A stretch of DNA of 64,000 bases, taken from NCBI RefSeq assembly GCF_963675165.1, contig NC_087387.1:3326189-3390188 (forward strand). Direction: 5' to 3'. The position numbers and the translations under genes were made by a program. The notes under the pieces were generated by a model. It was not told where the DNA came from, searched no databases, and worked only from the letters and a program-made list of their open reading frames with translations. Positions 13,290 through 24,819 of this stretch are shown here, in pieces. The first letter of the stretch is position 1, and each line of letters starts with the position of its first letter. This DNA comes from Halichondria panicea. Lineage: Eukaryota; Porifera; Demospongiae; Suberitida; Halichondriidae.

Positions 13290-14470
13290 TCAGGAGAATT
13301 GACTTTCAGTCGAGTTATACCATTCTAAGCGGAAGAGGAATTCGACAGTTTGCTGCACATTAACTAGACACGGTGTAATTGAAAAGTTCTTGCAATTGAA
13401 TGAGCCGATGGCAATCGTCGCATTTTGAAGAGGAAGAGAGCAGGAAATCCATGTAGAGATAGTGTTGATATAATCTCAAATTTCATTTTTGCAGTGCGTA
13501 CAGAATCAATGTCGTTATAGAACTGATCAAATTTACAAGATATTACTGGCAAAGCTGACAACTGCTCATAACATACAACCCAATACCGGCACTAAATTAT
13601 TTTTATTTTTGTATAATGATTACTTTTACACATTGCACTTCCAAAAGAAATTTTAATGGTTAGTGTGTGTTGATAGTGTAACCAAAATACAAGGTGTTGT
13701 AGGCACATGCATCCTCACATGCATCATAATTGTTATTTGCTGAAGAGAACTGTTTGCTAAAGAGAACTGTGAAGGTAACCTGACAATTCATACCATCTAT
13801 AATATATAGGACTATAGTAATAACTTTATTACAATTGGACAGATCGACTGGGCAAAATACAGACAGTCAAACCAGTCAGTCCGAATCAGAGCCGATTAAT
13901 TTGTTATGTTTAAGATATTGTTTGTTATGCTTAAAATAATGTTTATGTTTTTACTTTGTTTATGTTTTTACTTGTACTCAAATTGTTACTAGGCATGCTA
14001 AAACAAGTGATAAAAAATTTTGGTAACAACGAATCTGTTCTTTACTTAGCATACACTGTAGCCAACAGCTACCGGCCTAGCTCAGCCGTCTCAGTAAAAA
14101 TTCCAGGGGGGCTGGTGGTAGCTTTTTGTAACAAAAACAGTGCAACCTTGAGGCTTGGTGGCTGGCAGCAGCTTGAGTTATAGGACTACAACACTATCAA
14201 GACGTCACGGTTGCAAATATATTCACGTGAGCTGTCAGATGGCTATAGTGTGCAAGCTAGTGGGCACCAAAAAGAAGCTATATTTAGCTAGCTATACATG
14301 TGTGTCACATATCTCACCTATATGTTCATTTCAAATTTCTCCAATCCAGTTGCTACTCAATAGTTATGGCTTTATATAAGCGATATATAAGCGAATATAA
14401 GGAAGCCTAATATAAAAAGCAAGTATAAAAAGGACAATGTAAGTGTCCTAGCATGCATGCACATGTATTT
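13290..14470. other. Gene-free stretch
   Basis: No recognisable exon. AT-rich with small tandem duplications (about 13905-13975). Confidence 0.4.
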
Positions 14471-14475
14471 TTTAC

Positions 14476-14700
14476 CTATCAATGTGTCGCCCCACTCCCC
14501 CCCCCCCCGGGAGGGGTCGGGCTTATAGGGGGATTTGATCTTACCTCAGGTCAAATTCCCCCTGATGGGGGAAGGATTCTGTGTTCAAATCACAGAGGAT
14601 TTTTGAGCCCCAAGCAGTTGCACACATCAAAACAGCAATCCCCCAGTATGGGGCCGGTCAAATTAGATCAAATTCCCCCGTATGGCAACACATTGATAGG
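14476..14700. mobile_element. Short MITE with CTATCAATGTG ends
   Basis: The left end CTATCAATGTGTCGCC is inverted at the right as CTATCAATGTGTTGCC. The interior is C/G-homopolymer rich with repeated GGGGGATTTGATC/GATCAAATTCCCCC blocks in opposite orientations. The element is about 225 bp with no coding capacity. A similar C-run, inverted-end MITE is at 33.96-34.18 kb. Confidence 0.6.
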
Positions 14701-14811
14701 TGCATAATAATAGGAAGGATTACAGTAATTTTGTAACCAAACACATCAAATACTGGATGTTAGGCATCAGAGCTTGTAGTGTACCTATAACTGTAGTGTA
14801 CCTGATATTAC

Positions 14812-15770
14812 CCAGTGACGGTCATCACTAAGCCGAAACCAGACAGAAAGAGGAAGCAACGTGATGTAGTTGAAGATCCAAAAAAGAAGAGCAAAGTGGA
14901 CACAGACAGTGAAACTGAATACAAGGTATGTACGTGGCTTAGACTGCATTGTGGCTTAGACTGCATTTGTTTTTTGTAATTAATATGCATGGTATCATAT
15001 GAGAGAAGAGGTCACGTGCGAGCAATATTGTCTGCTAACATGGATATTACTTTTCCAGTAAATTTTTTGCTCGCAAGCGCCCCTATTGTCAGTGTAGGCA
15101 AAGGTCAACTGCAAACAGTCACTATAGATCCTAGCATCCTACGTACTGTATACATTATTTATTTTGATCAAAAAAAGTATGCCGCTTAAAATTGTACAAC
15201 CTATCAAAGAGTGTCGTCGCATAGGTATGGTACTTTTAATAAACCTTTTAACACAGCAATCAGATGACCAATGGCAGAGAGAAAAGGAAGACCAGTGGGA
15301 GGAAGAGAGAAGAGAGACCAAAGGAGTAAGAAGACCAGTGGGACCAAAGGAAGCAGAGAGAAGAGGAAGACCAGTGGCAGATAGAAGACCAGAGGTGGTT
15401 GAGCAGAAAAAAGAGCAGAAGAAAAATGAGAAACGCATGAGAGAAGACAGAGTATGAGAGAAGACAGAGTTACAGCTGGCAAAAACGAAGGTAAATATTA
15501 TTTTGAGACAGTAAATTAACATACCCGTAGCACACATCCGTCGATCGTCAACAGAATGTGGAACAAGGAACATGTACCAGAGTACCTGCTTGGTACCTCA
15601 GTTTAAGTACTTCTCGTGGCTACCGGCTACCCCCCACATGCACCCATTCTTGAGCAAAACCTTGAGCAGTCTAAAATTGAAGTGTTGATTGTCTACAAAA
15701 ATCGAGCACAAGCGAAAAAAGAGGAAGAGAAAGACCTTCAATACGTGGTAAAGTGGTAAATTAAGTAGGC
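14812..15770 (+). other. Possible Lys/Arg-rich exon series, unassigned
   Basis: Three exon-like segments lie in order on the plus strand. At 14812-14924, ATTACCCAG precedes a frame with VITKPKPDRKRKQRDVVEDP and KKKSKVDTDSETEYK, ending at GTATGT. At 15235-15457 a frame is very rich in Arg/Glu/Lys (QREKEDQWEEERRETKG). At 15632-15758 a frame reads PILEQNLEQSKIEVLIVYKN and ends in YVVKW. Basic, low-complexity composition and plausible splice sites suggest coding, possibly a nuclear protein or mobile-element exon, but no family was recognised and purine-rich repetition could give the same picture. Confidence 0.25.
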
Positions 15771-16637
15771 GCATTTGTGATTTTTTATTCCTATTTATTA
15801 TACAGTACGAAGGAGTCAACCTCATATCATCCTGTTAGACCATCTTTTCATAAAACCCAATCTACTAAGTCACCAAAACCTTCACTTGACAGAGAGAAAG
15901 TGGATAGATAGATAAGTCATGGGCTCTAGACTCAACCAAAAATGCCGAGATGCAAAAGTAGTAGTAGTTATTGATTGAAACTACATGGACGTAAATAATT
16001 TCGCCTCCATGCCTCCTCATTATAATTTACGTGTTTTCTGCTCCTTTAAGGGTGCTGGAACACCTACGCCCACGTACGCCCGCCCACACACACGTTGCAC
16101 GTTGCTAGGGAAAGCTAACTATGAACTACCTGCAGGGGAGACATGGATCCTTCACAGAATTATGAAGCAACACTCTACTAGTGTGCATTCCAAAAATAGA
16201 GAGGAAAGGATGATGACAACAGATTTTACACTTGATTTTCATCATAATATAGCTAAAAGAAGTTCCGCTTAGGAAACCAGTAGAGCTATGGACTTGATTG
16301 TTTGTTTGCAGGTGCACTACACACAGCTCTTCAACATTACGGAGAGCTTTTGTTATAAAATCCCTTTGTTATCTATTTATGAGAATTTTTTGTCATGACC
16401 CACCCTCTAGAGAAAAATCTAGACTGTATATGGACAAAGTCAGCCCGTAACTTTGTTCACCTTACCTAATTATAGCAGCATGCTAAATATAGACCAAGTC
16501 CTGTATGTAGATAGTCAGATCGAACACTTTTTATATCTGGCTCTAGCGTACGCGTACGCTAGAATATAAATTAAGCGTAAGCCTGTAAGACCACGCCCCA
16601 ATTTGCGTACGTAGGTGCAGACTTTTATCGTTGTGGT

Positions 16638-16653
16638 GGCTCTTAGAAGAGCC
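16638..16653 (-). terminator. Histone-type 3' stem-loop on the minus strand
   Basis: On the minus strand the 16-mer GGCTCTTCTAAGAGCC folds into a 6-bp stem with a UCUA loop and is followed by ACCACAACG. This is the form of the replication-dependent histone mRNA 3' stem-loop (6-bp stem, 4-nt loop, ACCA-type tail). No histone reading frame lies upstream. The nearest upstream minus-strand coding sequence is the transposase-exonuclease gene, whose stop codon is at 16758-16760, about 105 nt before the stem. Function is inferred only from the motif. Confidence 0.5.
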
Positions 16654-16757
16654 GGTTTGTTGGTAGCAGCCTGAAGAAGCAACGCTGGGGCTACAGACAG
16701 CGCAGACAATTTCTTGACTCACAGACTTCTGCCAGGGTTAGCTGCTGTTGTGATGAA

Positions 16758-19700
16758 CTAAGGTAAGCTATGAACAAGCTTTGCTAGCTTGATACACAGG
16801 GCCTTGCTTTTAACTCCCTTCCCCTTCAGAGCTTCCATGAATGCCTCTGGAGTACTACTCTTTGGCCTCAGTGTCACCAAAGCGCTGTGTTCCAAGCCAA
16901 GTTGGATCAGCCTTTTTGCCTGGGCTGCAGTGATGCTTGGCTTCCCCAGAGACCTGATGAGGGCATCAGCTTGGTGGAACCTCTGCTTTTGTGAGGTCCA
17001 CAGCTCCATCTGCTTCTTGGCAGACCGAACAGGGAGGTTGGGGGGGCAGCTGATCAGCGACTGATGTGTCATAACTGCCTCCATCGCCAGAACATCTGGA
17101 AATGCCCTATGAGCCCCTGTGAGTGTGATACATAAAATAAATAATATAACACAGTTTGCCAACCTTCCAGACAAGTTCCTAGCGTGTGTAGGTATAGGTC
17201 CCCCATCCCAAGTTTCTTGCCAGCGAGGTGACTGTCCCCATTTTTCTTCATCTAGACAATACATGTGCATGTACGGTGAATAATGTATAATTATTGTAAA
17301 CACACACATGTACCTGTCGTAACAGAGGGAGCGTATCACTAAAGTGGATGTTTTTGGCTTCAAAAATACTAGTGGCTAGACTCTCCGGACGACGCTCTAC
17401 CTCAGCCAAAAGAACGGGGAAGTCAAACGAGAACCCATTGTGAGCTACAAGAACTGAATGGAGATGGTAAGTTGATGAAATTGTTGTGTGTAAAAGCCCT
17501 GTCGTACCTGGGTAGTGAGGAATGCCTGTAACTTCACTGACATGTGCAGTGGTAGTGGCCAGCCAGTCAATGAAGCAGAGAGAGGCCTCTCACCCCGGAG
17601 CATGGTGGTGGTGATCCCCGTTATTCTGGTAAACTAAGTATAATAGAGAATCAGTATTGCTGTAACATGTGTATACAAAACTATATGTACCAGGTGCTGG
17701 GATCCGTCGAGATGTTGCCACGAGACTGGAGAAAGTAGGTGTTTCTAAAGAGACGGGAGACGATACCACTTTGGCTGCTACATCCGTGATGTGATCATTG
17801 TAGATACTGAAGCCAGTCGTCTCGCAGTCATAAAAAATCAGAAGTGGATTTGCATTGTCACTGCTAACCTCTTCGTCATTCTGTGACTGGTCATCAACTC
17901 CTGACTCAGCATCGACAATGTCAATATCAGCAGATGTAAGTGGTGGCTCCACTGTAGAGGACTCTCCCTGACCATCACCAATGTATTCCCCCACAGCACT
18001 CCCTAACCCCCGCAGAGTCTCCATGTAAGATTTCTCTTGCTCGTGGTGTGTTTTCCTTGCCTTCTTCTGGAGGTTCCTATTTAAAGAACTCCGTGTCTAC
18101 ATAGTGCCCATGTGCCTATGTATATGTACCTCTTGTGGATATGTTCTTTTGATGATCTTCTTATGCGATCAGAATCCCACTCCTGCTGCTCCCTCAATAG
18201 TGATGTCACAGCGTCTAGTGGTACATCGACCCCCATCTGAACAAGACAGAAAATCCTCCACACAGGTCCAAGGTTCGAGGAAAAAAAACAAGGTACTAAT
18301 TATCGTATGCTCAATTATGACAATAGTACGTGTTCACAATAGTACGTGTTCACCAAGTATGTACCTTGTGACAAATAGCCATATTTGTTTTGCAGGTGTA
18401 ATGTACATGGCCTAAATCTGTTCGTTTTTCCCTGTAGATCAGAGCTAACCGTGGAAGCCTTCAACAGTATTTGTTGTCAGCCTCCCATGGTCAGACACAT
18501 AGTCCTGGGGGTGTGCACCCATCTCCTCAACCAGTCCCTTAAAGCCTTCGACTTGAGCCAGGCAGGTGAATTTGTGCTTTCCTCTGTATGGGCTGCCATC
18601 CTCCGTCAGCTATAAAATATAAAAAAAGGTGCTTATTAATCAGAAACATAATTTTATTGACTTTACGTACCTTATCATGACAGCACCAGGGAGATGAATG
18701 CTCATCTAGGCAATAGTGCTGATAAAAATTGAGAATTGCCTCAGAGAAGGATGTAAACGCATTTTCCTTCCCCATGATCTGGTCTGAGGCGATCAGGTTG
18801 CTTAGGGCGGCCTTACAACCCCCCATAAAGGCATCTGTCATGCGTTTGCATTTGAAGCTGGCTGCCCGGCACTGCAAATAGTAAGAGTAAGTTTTAAAAG
18901 ATCAAGTATGACAATAATTAACTAACCTCACACTTTCTTTGCTTTATTTTTTGCAGATTCTTGTGCAGTGTTTTCGCACAATGGTTGGAGCAATAGGTGA
19001 TGGTACCTTCGGGAAAATGCCGACAGAAAATACTGTTCATAGAAGAGTCCTTGTCAGTAATTAACCAGCAGCCTTCACCTTGCCTAAAATCTCGTTGAAC
19101 ATATCCCCCTCGGTACTGCCGGATGTGCCCTCTCAATTGTGACCTGGACCTTTCTTCGTTCTGTGAGAAAACCATGCAATGGCACCGCTCTCGTAATCGT
19201 GCAAAGAAGCTGAGGAATTGTTGGAATAGTGGCCCCGGGTCAGGTAGAATCCATCATAGGAACCAACCCATTTTTTATCATCACCCCTGTTCACAATATT
19301 TTTTCGTACCTGACCACAGGACCATTCCGCTAACTTTGTGACGTGGATCTCTAGCTTCTGAATGATGCGATGCCATTGTGTGCTGGAACATGGTGGAAGA
19401 CCCAACCAGCCACTCAATCGAACGTAATCAACATGCAGGTGGCCATTGAGGAGAAAGGACAACACTGGGTAATATTGTTGCCACGAACAGCTTGAATCGT
19501 GGATTGTACATCGTCCAAAGCACTGAAGAGAAACGCCTCCACTCGACACAAATGAAGACAGTGTTTCGACATCAAGAGACAATCCAACCTGCTGTGCGAC
19601 TTCAGAAAGTCTCTGCACGATTCCTAACCTTACATCTGTCGATACTAGTTCAGGAACTTGGACACTCATGCTGATTGTACTGGGACTGGGGTCTGTCTGC

Positions 19701-19925
19701 ACACTTGCGTTTCTCTCATCTACTGAAGTCTGCACTCCTACATGTAGATCCGGTCCTATGCTGGACAAATCTACATCTGGCTCTGTATTTAATATAGTGT
19801 GGATTTTGTTATTGTTATTTTGTTATTAATTTTTTTACTCTGTGTAACTTACCTAATCTTATTTTCTTGGCTTCAGTTGCAGCTTGAAGTTGGTTTAGTT
19901 GGTTTAGTCTTTTCCTGGAAGGCAT
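16758..19925 (-). pseudogene. Mutator-like transposase fused to DEDDh 3'-5' exonuclease, decayed
   Basis: About ten exons can be laid out on the minus strand: 19853-19925 (MPSRKRLNQLNQLQAATEAK, donor GTAAGT), 18927-19782, 18671-18871, 18365-18609, 18130-18275, 17691-18076, 17508-17633, 17314-17453, 17164-17251 and 16758-17116. The first half matches the Mutator-like transposase family (PF20700 type): WVGSYDGFYLTRGHYSNNSS, RTKKGPGHN, ITDKDSSMNSIFCRHFPEGT, YCSNHCAKTLHKNLQKIKQ, CKRMTDAF, HYCLDEHS, RLTTNTVEGFHG, HYTCKTNMAICHK. The second half is a DEDDh exonuclease: FYDCETTGFSIYNDHITDVA (DxE), VLVAHNGFSFDFPVLLAEVE (second Asp), AHRAFPDVLAMEAVM (His and final Asp), then a basic helical tail. The exonuclease catalytic residues are intact. 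Lesions: Trp codon changed to TGA after PGHN (about 19130), missing single bases near 19063 and 18436, a lost acceptor AG near 18276, and frame problems in the 17508-17633 exon. A likely recent pseudogene, or partly consensus error. Confidence 0.8.
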
Positions 19926-19929
19926 TCTC

Positions 19930-20640
19930 ACAAAACCAAAGTCTAGCCAATGTTTTTACTTTGCGTGCATGTGGTTACTACTGCAGCTGTTCATCTACCG
20001 TTAGCGCACGCATTGAAATTAAATACTGCGAGTGCAAGTCAAGTCTCAGATTGCACACGTGATCTAAACGTTGCATTTTTGTGGTTAAATTAGGTCAATT
20101 TGTTACTATGTGCGGGCACCCTTAAGATCTTAAGAGATCATAAACAATCTATTATGTTCCAAAAACTCATCGATGTGCTAAGATCTCCATAATATTCGTA
20201 ATCAGTCAAAAATATGGGGTCTCCTTTTTCTTTGTCCTGTGACAATCTCATCGTCTGTGACATATTTCGAATAAACTAATATATTTATGGTCTATTTTAT
20301 TTTGTTTACCTTGTTCCCTCCCTTTGTGTCCCACCTGCAAATGAACAGTGCATGTAAATGAACAGTGCATGTGCATGAATATCAGCAAGCCACGGTATTA
20401 CAGCAAGCTAGTACATTAGTTGCCCAGTGAGTAGGCAGATCAAAGCTGCTTAGTATAATTATGGCATGTTGCATCACTACCAGTACCGTACGGGTAGAAA
20501 ATTTCGTGAGGTTTTAATTTCGCGTTTTTCGTGGGTACTGTCAGAACACGAAAATTAAACCCATGGAAGGTTTCGTATGCGCATGCGCACACGCACAGAA
20601 GCCGCGGCTTAATTAAATCAGCGTACATGTATCATACGTA
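19930..20640. other. Gene-free stretch
   Basis: Contains a short inverted block near 20498-20572 (TTTCGTGAGGTTTTAATTTC and its approximate complement), resembling a small MITE. A related 'TTTCGTGG...CCACGAAAAT' block lies at 56,770-56,825. No exon was seen. Confidence 0.35.
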
Positions 20641-20659
20641 TGTGAAGAACATGTCTCTG

Positions 20660-22530
20660 TTCAATCCTTTTGGTCTACTGTAAGCAAGCAAGTGAAAGCA
20701 GCACAAGAGAATAAAAAACGTGGACCATACACAAGAAATTCTGAGGAAGACAAATTATTAGTGATTGGCATTAGTGATTGGCATGAAAATGGGATTGCTC
20801 CAGCTGTCACTGATCAAACAAGCTCGACCAGAAAAAATGGTTGTCAAGTCATTAGCAACTAAGAAACGTGGTATTCTGGGCAGTACTCAGCTGCAAGACA
20901 TTATTGTAAGTCTACGTAGACGTGGTACACCAATTGGAATTGGAATTGGAATTGGAAGAGGACTGCTCTTAAAACACAACAGATCATCGATGAATGAATT
21001 TGGTGGTGATATTATACTTGGCAAAGAGTGGGCAAAAAGTATTCTTCGAAGAATGGGTTTCAGTAAGAGGCGTGCAAATTCAAAATCGAAAGTGCTAGAG
21101 TAAGGCATCTATATTCAGACACAATGCATGTTCAGACACTCATTCTAAGGAAACAAGCAGTGATAAAAAATTTTCTTTTGCACTATCCGATCAAGCATGT
21201 GTTACTATGAATGTATGCAAAAAAGAATCAACTACTAAGTCTTCAAGTGCTGAAAATGTGCTAGTGTCTGTCTGATAAACAGACAAAAAAATCTATCATC
21301 AGACACAACCTATCGTTTCTTCTGTAGGGGGATATGCACATAGTAATTATGTAAGGACAAAAGGACAATAACTAAACAATAAAACCCCCAAAGTTGGACG
21401 CTTGTCTGAGTCACTCGCGTATCAATAATCAGACAGAAAATGAGGTCAAAGGTCAAATGTTTTAGTGGGCGTGTACGTGAATGCCAGTGACCTTTGACCC
21501 CATTTGCCTGACCATTGATACGTGAGTGACTCAGCAGAAATAATTGCTGCATGGACATACAAGCGTTTTGCAAGCGTTTTGCAACTCCAACTTTGGGGGT
21601 TTTATTGTTTAGTTATTGTCCTTACATCATTACTATGTGACTCTCAGCATATCCCCGAAACGGTAGGTTGTGTCTGATGATTGATTTTTTTTGTCTGTTC
21701 TTACCGTTTATTAGACACTAGCACATTTTCAGCTCTTGAAGACTTAGTAGTTGATATTTATCAATTCTTTTTTGCATACCTTTTTTGCATACATTCATAG
21801 TTCAAGAAAATTCAAAGAAAATTTTTTATCACTGCATATGCGCATGCATTGTGTCTGAATATAGATGCCTTACTTGTTCGTCATCTTCATGGACCATGGA
21901 AACGAAAAGAGTCGAAATTGTTGCTATCGATGATAAAAGGCAAATCACCGCTGTGTTTGGATGCTCTTTATCTGGAAGGTTTCTACCACTACAGCTGATA
22001 TACCAAGGCACCACAACCCGGTGTCGATTTCTTTTCCTGAAAATTTGCACATAACTTGCACAGCCAATCACTTGATTGATTATATTGATTGATTATATAA
22101 CAAAACGTTCTAAATTGAACCTTGCGTCTGACCTGGTATTGTTTAATGTATTCAAGGGGCATTTGGTTGACAATGTTCGTAGATTGTTAGAACATACATT
22201 CCAGCTAACTGTACTGACAGGCACTTGATTTAAGCGTTACTAAGCCTGGAAGAAATTTCAGGAGTGGTATGGTGATATGGTGATATCGCAACTAGAGAGT
22301 GGAACTGAGGAACCTGTTTAATTGTGATGAAACCCTTGACAGCACAGTGGGCAATGAAATCATCATCAATGGATTTAGAAATTCTGGAATTGTAAATTCC
22401 TTTAAAATAGTTTTAGGATGTTTTTATGTTTATTATCATGTTCTGCGATGGAATGTATCAACAATTTTACAGCATAGATTTTACAGCATAGGAAATAAAT
22501 TGATAACATTTTGGAATACAAGATGAGTTC
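20660..22530 (+). pseudogene. Pogo-like (Tc1/mariner superfamily) transposase relic
   Basis: Plus-strand fragments in order: KKRGPYTRNSEEDKLLV (about 20715-20765), an HTH/CENP-B-like segment with LRRRGTPIGIGIGIGRGLLL and EFGGDIILGKEWAKSILRRM then GFSKRRANSKSKVLE (20900-21103), and a DDE-domain piece after 21890 reading KRVEIVAIDDKRQITAVFGC and SLSGRFLPLQLIYQGTTTR. Later come FQEWYGDM (about 22250) and IIINGFRNSGIVNSF (about 22355). This order and wording fit the pogo/Tigger-type DDE_1 family. The gene is split by a foldback palindrome (21105-21870) and by short in-frame expansions (GIGIGIG). The catalytic Asp around 'NWDQT' is missing with the interrupted part. Confidence 0.75.
21105..21870. 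repeat. Foldback palindrome (~370-bp arms) inside the pogo relic
   Basis: The left arm (21105-21480) is mirrored by the right arm (21490-21870). Paired landmarks, in mirror order, are GGCATCTATATTCAGACAC, AGTGATAAAAAATTTTCTTT, CTACTAAGTCTTCAAG, ATAAAACCCCCAAAGTTGGA and TCAAAGGTCA at the centre. It interrupts the transposase reading frame after KSKVLE. Confidence 0.8.
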
Positions 22531-22690
22531 GTAAACTACTTTGATCAAATGAAACACAGGTGGGACTAGTACCTTTAGCAAGATGCGTAGCAAAAGCTAT
22601 GGCAAAAAGACCACAGTCCTTGACTCCTTTCTGTTTGCTGAAAATGTTGCTCAGAATATCTTCCCTGCAAACGCTGCACAAATTTTACAC
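22481..22690 (-). pseudogene. Ulp1/C48-like cysteine protease fragment
   Basis: A single minus-strand open frame holds SKQKGVKDCGLFAIAFATHL followed by FDQSSLRTHL and ends LFPML. The 'Q-G--DCGLFA' motif is the catalytic Cys box of Ulp1-type (SENP, peptidase C48) proteases. Copies of this type are common as parts of multi-copy sponge and cnidarian sequences. The His and Asp of the triad are not seen, so it is a fragment. Confidence 0.5.
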
Positions 22691-22924
22691 CCAAAACAAG
22701 AAAGATAAAATGAAATTCTTCTTACAAAAGGGTGTGTGGCTGCACTTGTATGCATTCCGGATTTTCAATTAAAGTTAATTACACTGTAACACCACCCTCA
22801 AAGGTCACATGACCTAGTTCAGCATGTAGCTTCTTTATGAGACTACATTCCTACAAAATTTTATTGATTCATATGAAACTGTCTCATCACTTGCATATTG
22901 TGTTATTGGGCATGCCTTAACCAC

Positions 22925-23765
22925 ACTGAGCGCCGTACACCATTGGTGACCCACAGGTATGCCACGTATACTACGGTACTCTGGGAGAGGGGGCCGTACA
23001 CCATTAGGTGACCCACGGGTATGCCACGTATACTACGGTGCTATAGGTACTCTGGGAGAGGGCGCCGTACACCATTGGGGGTATGCCACGTATACTACGG
23101 TGCTATAGGTACTCTGGGAGAGGGGCTATGTGCACCATTAGTCACCCAATGGTGTAGGGAGCGCGCATAGCCCCTCACCTATAGCACCGTAGTATACGTG
23201 GCATATCCGTGGGTGACCCAATGGCACATAGCCCCTCTCCCAGAGTACCTATAACACCGTAGTATACGTGGCATACTGGTGTACGGCCGTAGTATACGTG
23301 GCATACCCGTGGGTCACCCAACAGAGGAGACATCGCCATTGCTGTCCCACTGGACCAAAAATGACATTTCATGGCCCCTCTCCCAGAGTACCTATAGCAC
23401 CAGAGTACCTATAGCACCGTAGTATACCGTGGGTCACCCAATGGTGTACGGCACAGAGTACCTATAGCATCGTAGTATACGTGGCATACCCGTGGGTCAC
23501 CCAATGGTATACGGCGCACATAGCCCCTCTCCCAGAGTACCGTAGTATACGTGGCATACCCGTGGGTCACCCAATGGTGTACGGCGCACATAGCCCCTCT
23601 CCCAGAGCACCGTAGTAGCATATGTGGCATACCCGTGGGTAACCCAATGGTGTATGGCGCGCACAGTACCTATAGCACCGTAGTATACGTGGCATACCCA
23701 TGGGTCACCCAATGGTGTACGGTGCACATAGCCCCTCTTCCAGAGTACCTATAGCACCGTAGTAT
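22925..23765. repeat. ~80-bp satellite array 1, with orientation switch
   Basis: The unit contains CGCCGTACACCATTGGGTGA, CCCACGGGTATGCCACGTAT, ACTACGGTGCTATAGGTACT and CTGGGAGAGGGGCTATG. From about 22925 to 23135 units read forward; from about 23140 to 23765 they read in reverse complement. Units are often truncated. The open frames across the array come from the repeat. Confidence 0.9.
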
Positions 23766-23769
23766 ATAT

Positions 23770-24147
23770 ACAGTTTGTGATAACAAATGATAACACATTT
23801 GTATCACGTGTGAGTATATTAATGAGGTGGGTGGAGATATTATTAATAGTACATGCATACGATTACGTGAATAAGGTGTCTGTGGGGGTAATAAATCAGT
23901 GCCTATTCATAATTATGTTGACATAATTATCTGGACATCCACGAAAATACTTGGACCTACAATGAAGTGTTCACACTGATTTAATTTACATACAAAGTTG
24001 CATACACGTATCGTAGAGTACCAAAATCATAAGGATTACAGTTTTCATGGCACCACTTGTCCATGTGCCCATGTGCCCTCGAATAGGAAGAACGTGAAAT
24101 ATCACACTGTTTAAATCAATATCTTTACTCAAATATCATTTGTTATT
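23770..24147. other. Gene-free spacer
   Basis: AT-rich, no exon. Two ATAATTAT sites sit near 23925-23940. Confidence 0.4.
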
Positions 24148-24818
24148 AGCCTCATCCCCAGGCTTTTCTCTTTCTTGTTTTTGTCTGGTTCTTGTCTGTT
24201 CTCAATAATTATAAATAAGCTAGGATGATGGGAGGCACTAAAGAAGGACGTGAAAGAAAAAGTAAATCCTGGTATGCGAAGTCGCGTGATCCACATACAT
24301 TTTTATGAACGTGGGCGATAATTATGTAGCCCACAATCGAGACGTAGAGTCGCATTAATTAAGACACTAGAAAATCTACCAGGCCAGCAGCAGACCCAAG
24401 CCCAGTGCAGAACCAGCATGCCCAGCTCTGATAGCAAGTAGCTTAGTAGCTAAGTAGAATCTAGCTACGTAGATCTAGTACTACATACTAGTATTGGCAT
24501 AACTAGGTATGGCTAGCAAGCTTGTGTAACACATTAAACTGTTTGCCAATTCCAAGTTTATGGTCCACACAGTTTATTTGTCATATAGTATAGTGTGGGG
24601 GGCAGTCCAATATCTCAACCTCTATCTCAACCTCTACTCAATTTCACCCTTCTCTACCGTCACGCGACTTTGCATACCTTTTTCTTAACTTTCCCTCTAT
24701 TCTAATACCGTATCTTATCTTATGTATCTTATCTTATTGAACAATTGTGCCTTATTGAACAATTGTGACCAAAGAATAGAAAAAAGGAGATCCTGGGAAC
24801 GTATTATTCCATGAGGCC
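24148..24818. mobile_element. MITE with AGCCTC...CCCAGG ends, copy 1
   Basis: The left end reads AGCCTCATCCCCAGGC followed by a T/C-rich tract. The right end, reverse complemented, reads GGCCTCAT..TTCCCAGG followed by a similar tract. Interior blocks GAAGTCGCGTGATCCACATA and ATGAACGTGGGC recur in the element at 27.2-28.0 kb. Non-coding. Confidence 0.5.
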
Positions 24819-24819
24819 A

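Noticed and set aside
14566..14606. tRNA T-arm-like CTGTG-TTCAAAT-CACAG
   Set aside because: No A box, anticodon stem or acceptor stem could be placed around it; it lies inside a hairpin-rich MITE.
15139..15573. 144-codon Leu/Ser-rich minus-strand frame resembling a membrane protein
   Set aside because: It is the complement of a purine-rich Arg/Glu/Lys tract; hydrophobicity is a by-product of the pyrimidine-rich strand.
16550..16562. TAGCGTACGCGTACGCTA palindrome as a possible operator
   Set aside because: A single short palindrome with no repeats nearby and no gene start next to it.
19130..19136. TGA at a Trp position as possible evidence for a non-standard genetic code
   Set aside because: TGG is used normally for Trp in all other exons and TGA acts as a stop elsewhere; a simple nonsense change in a decayed gene is enough.
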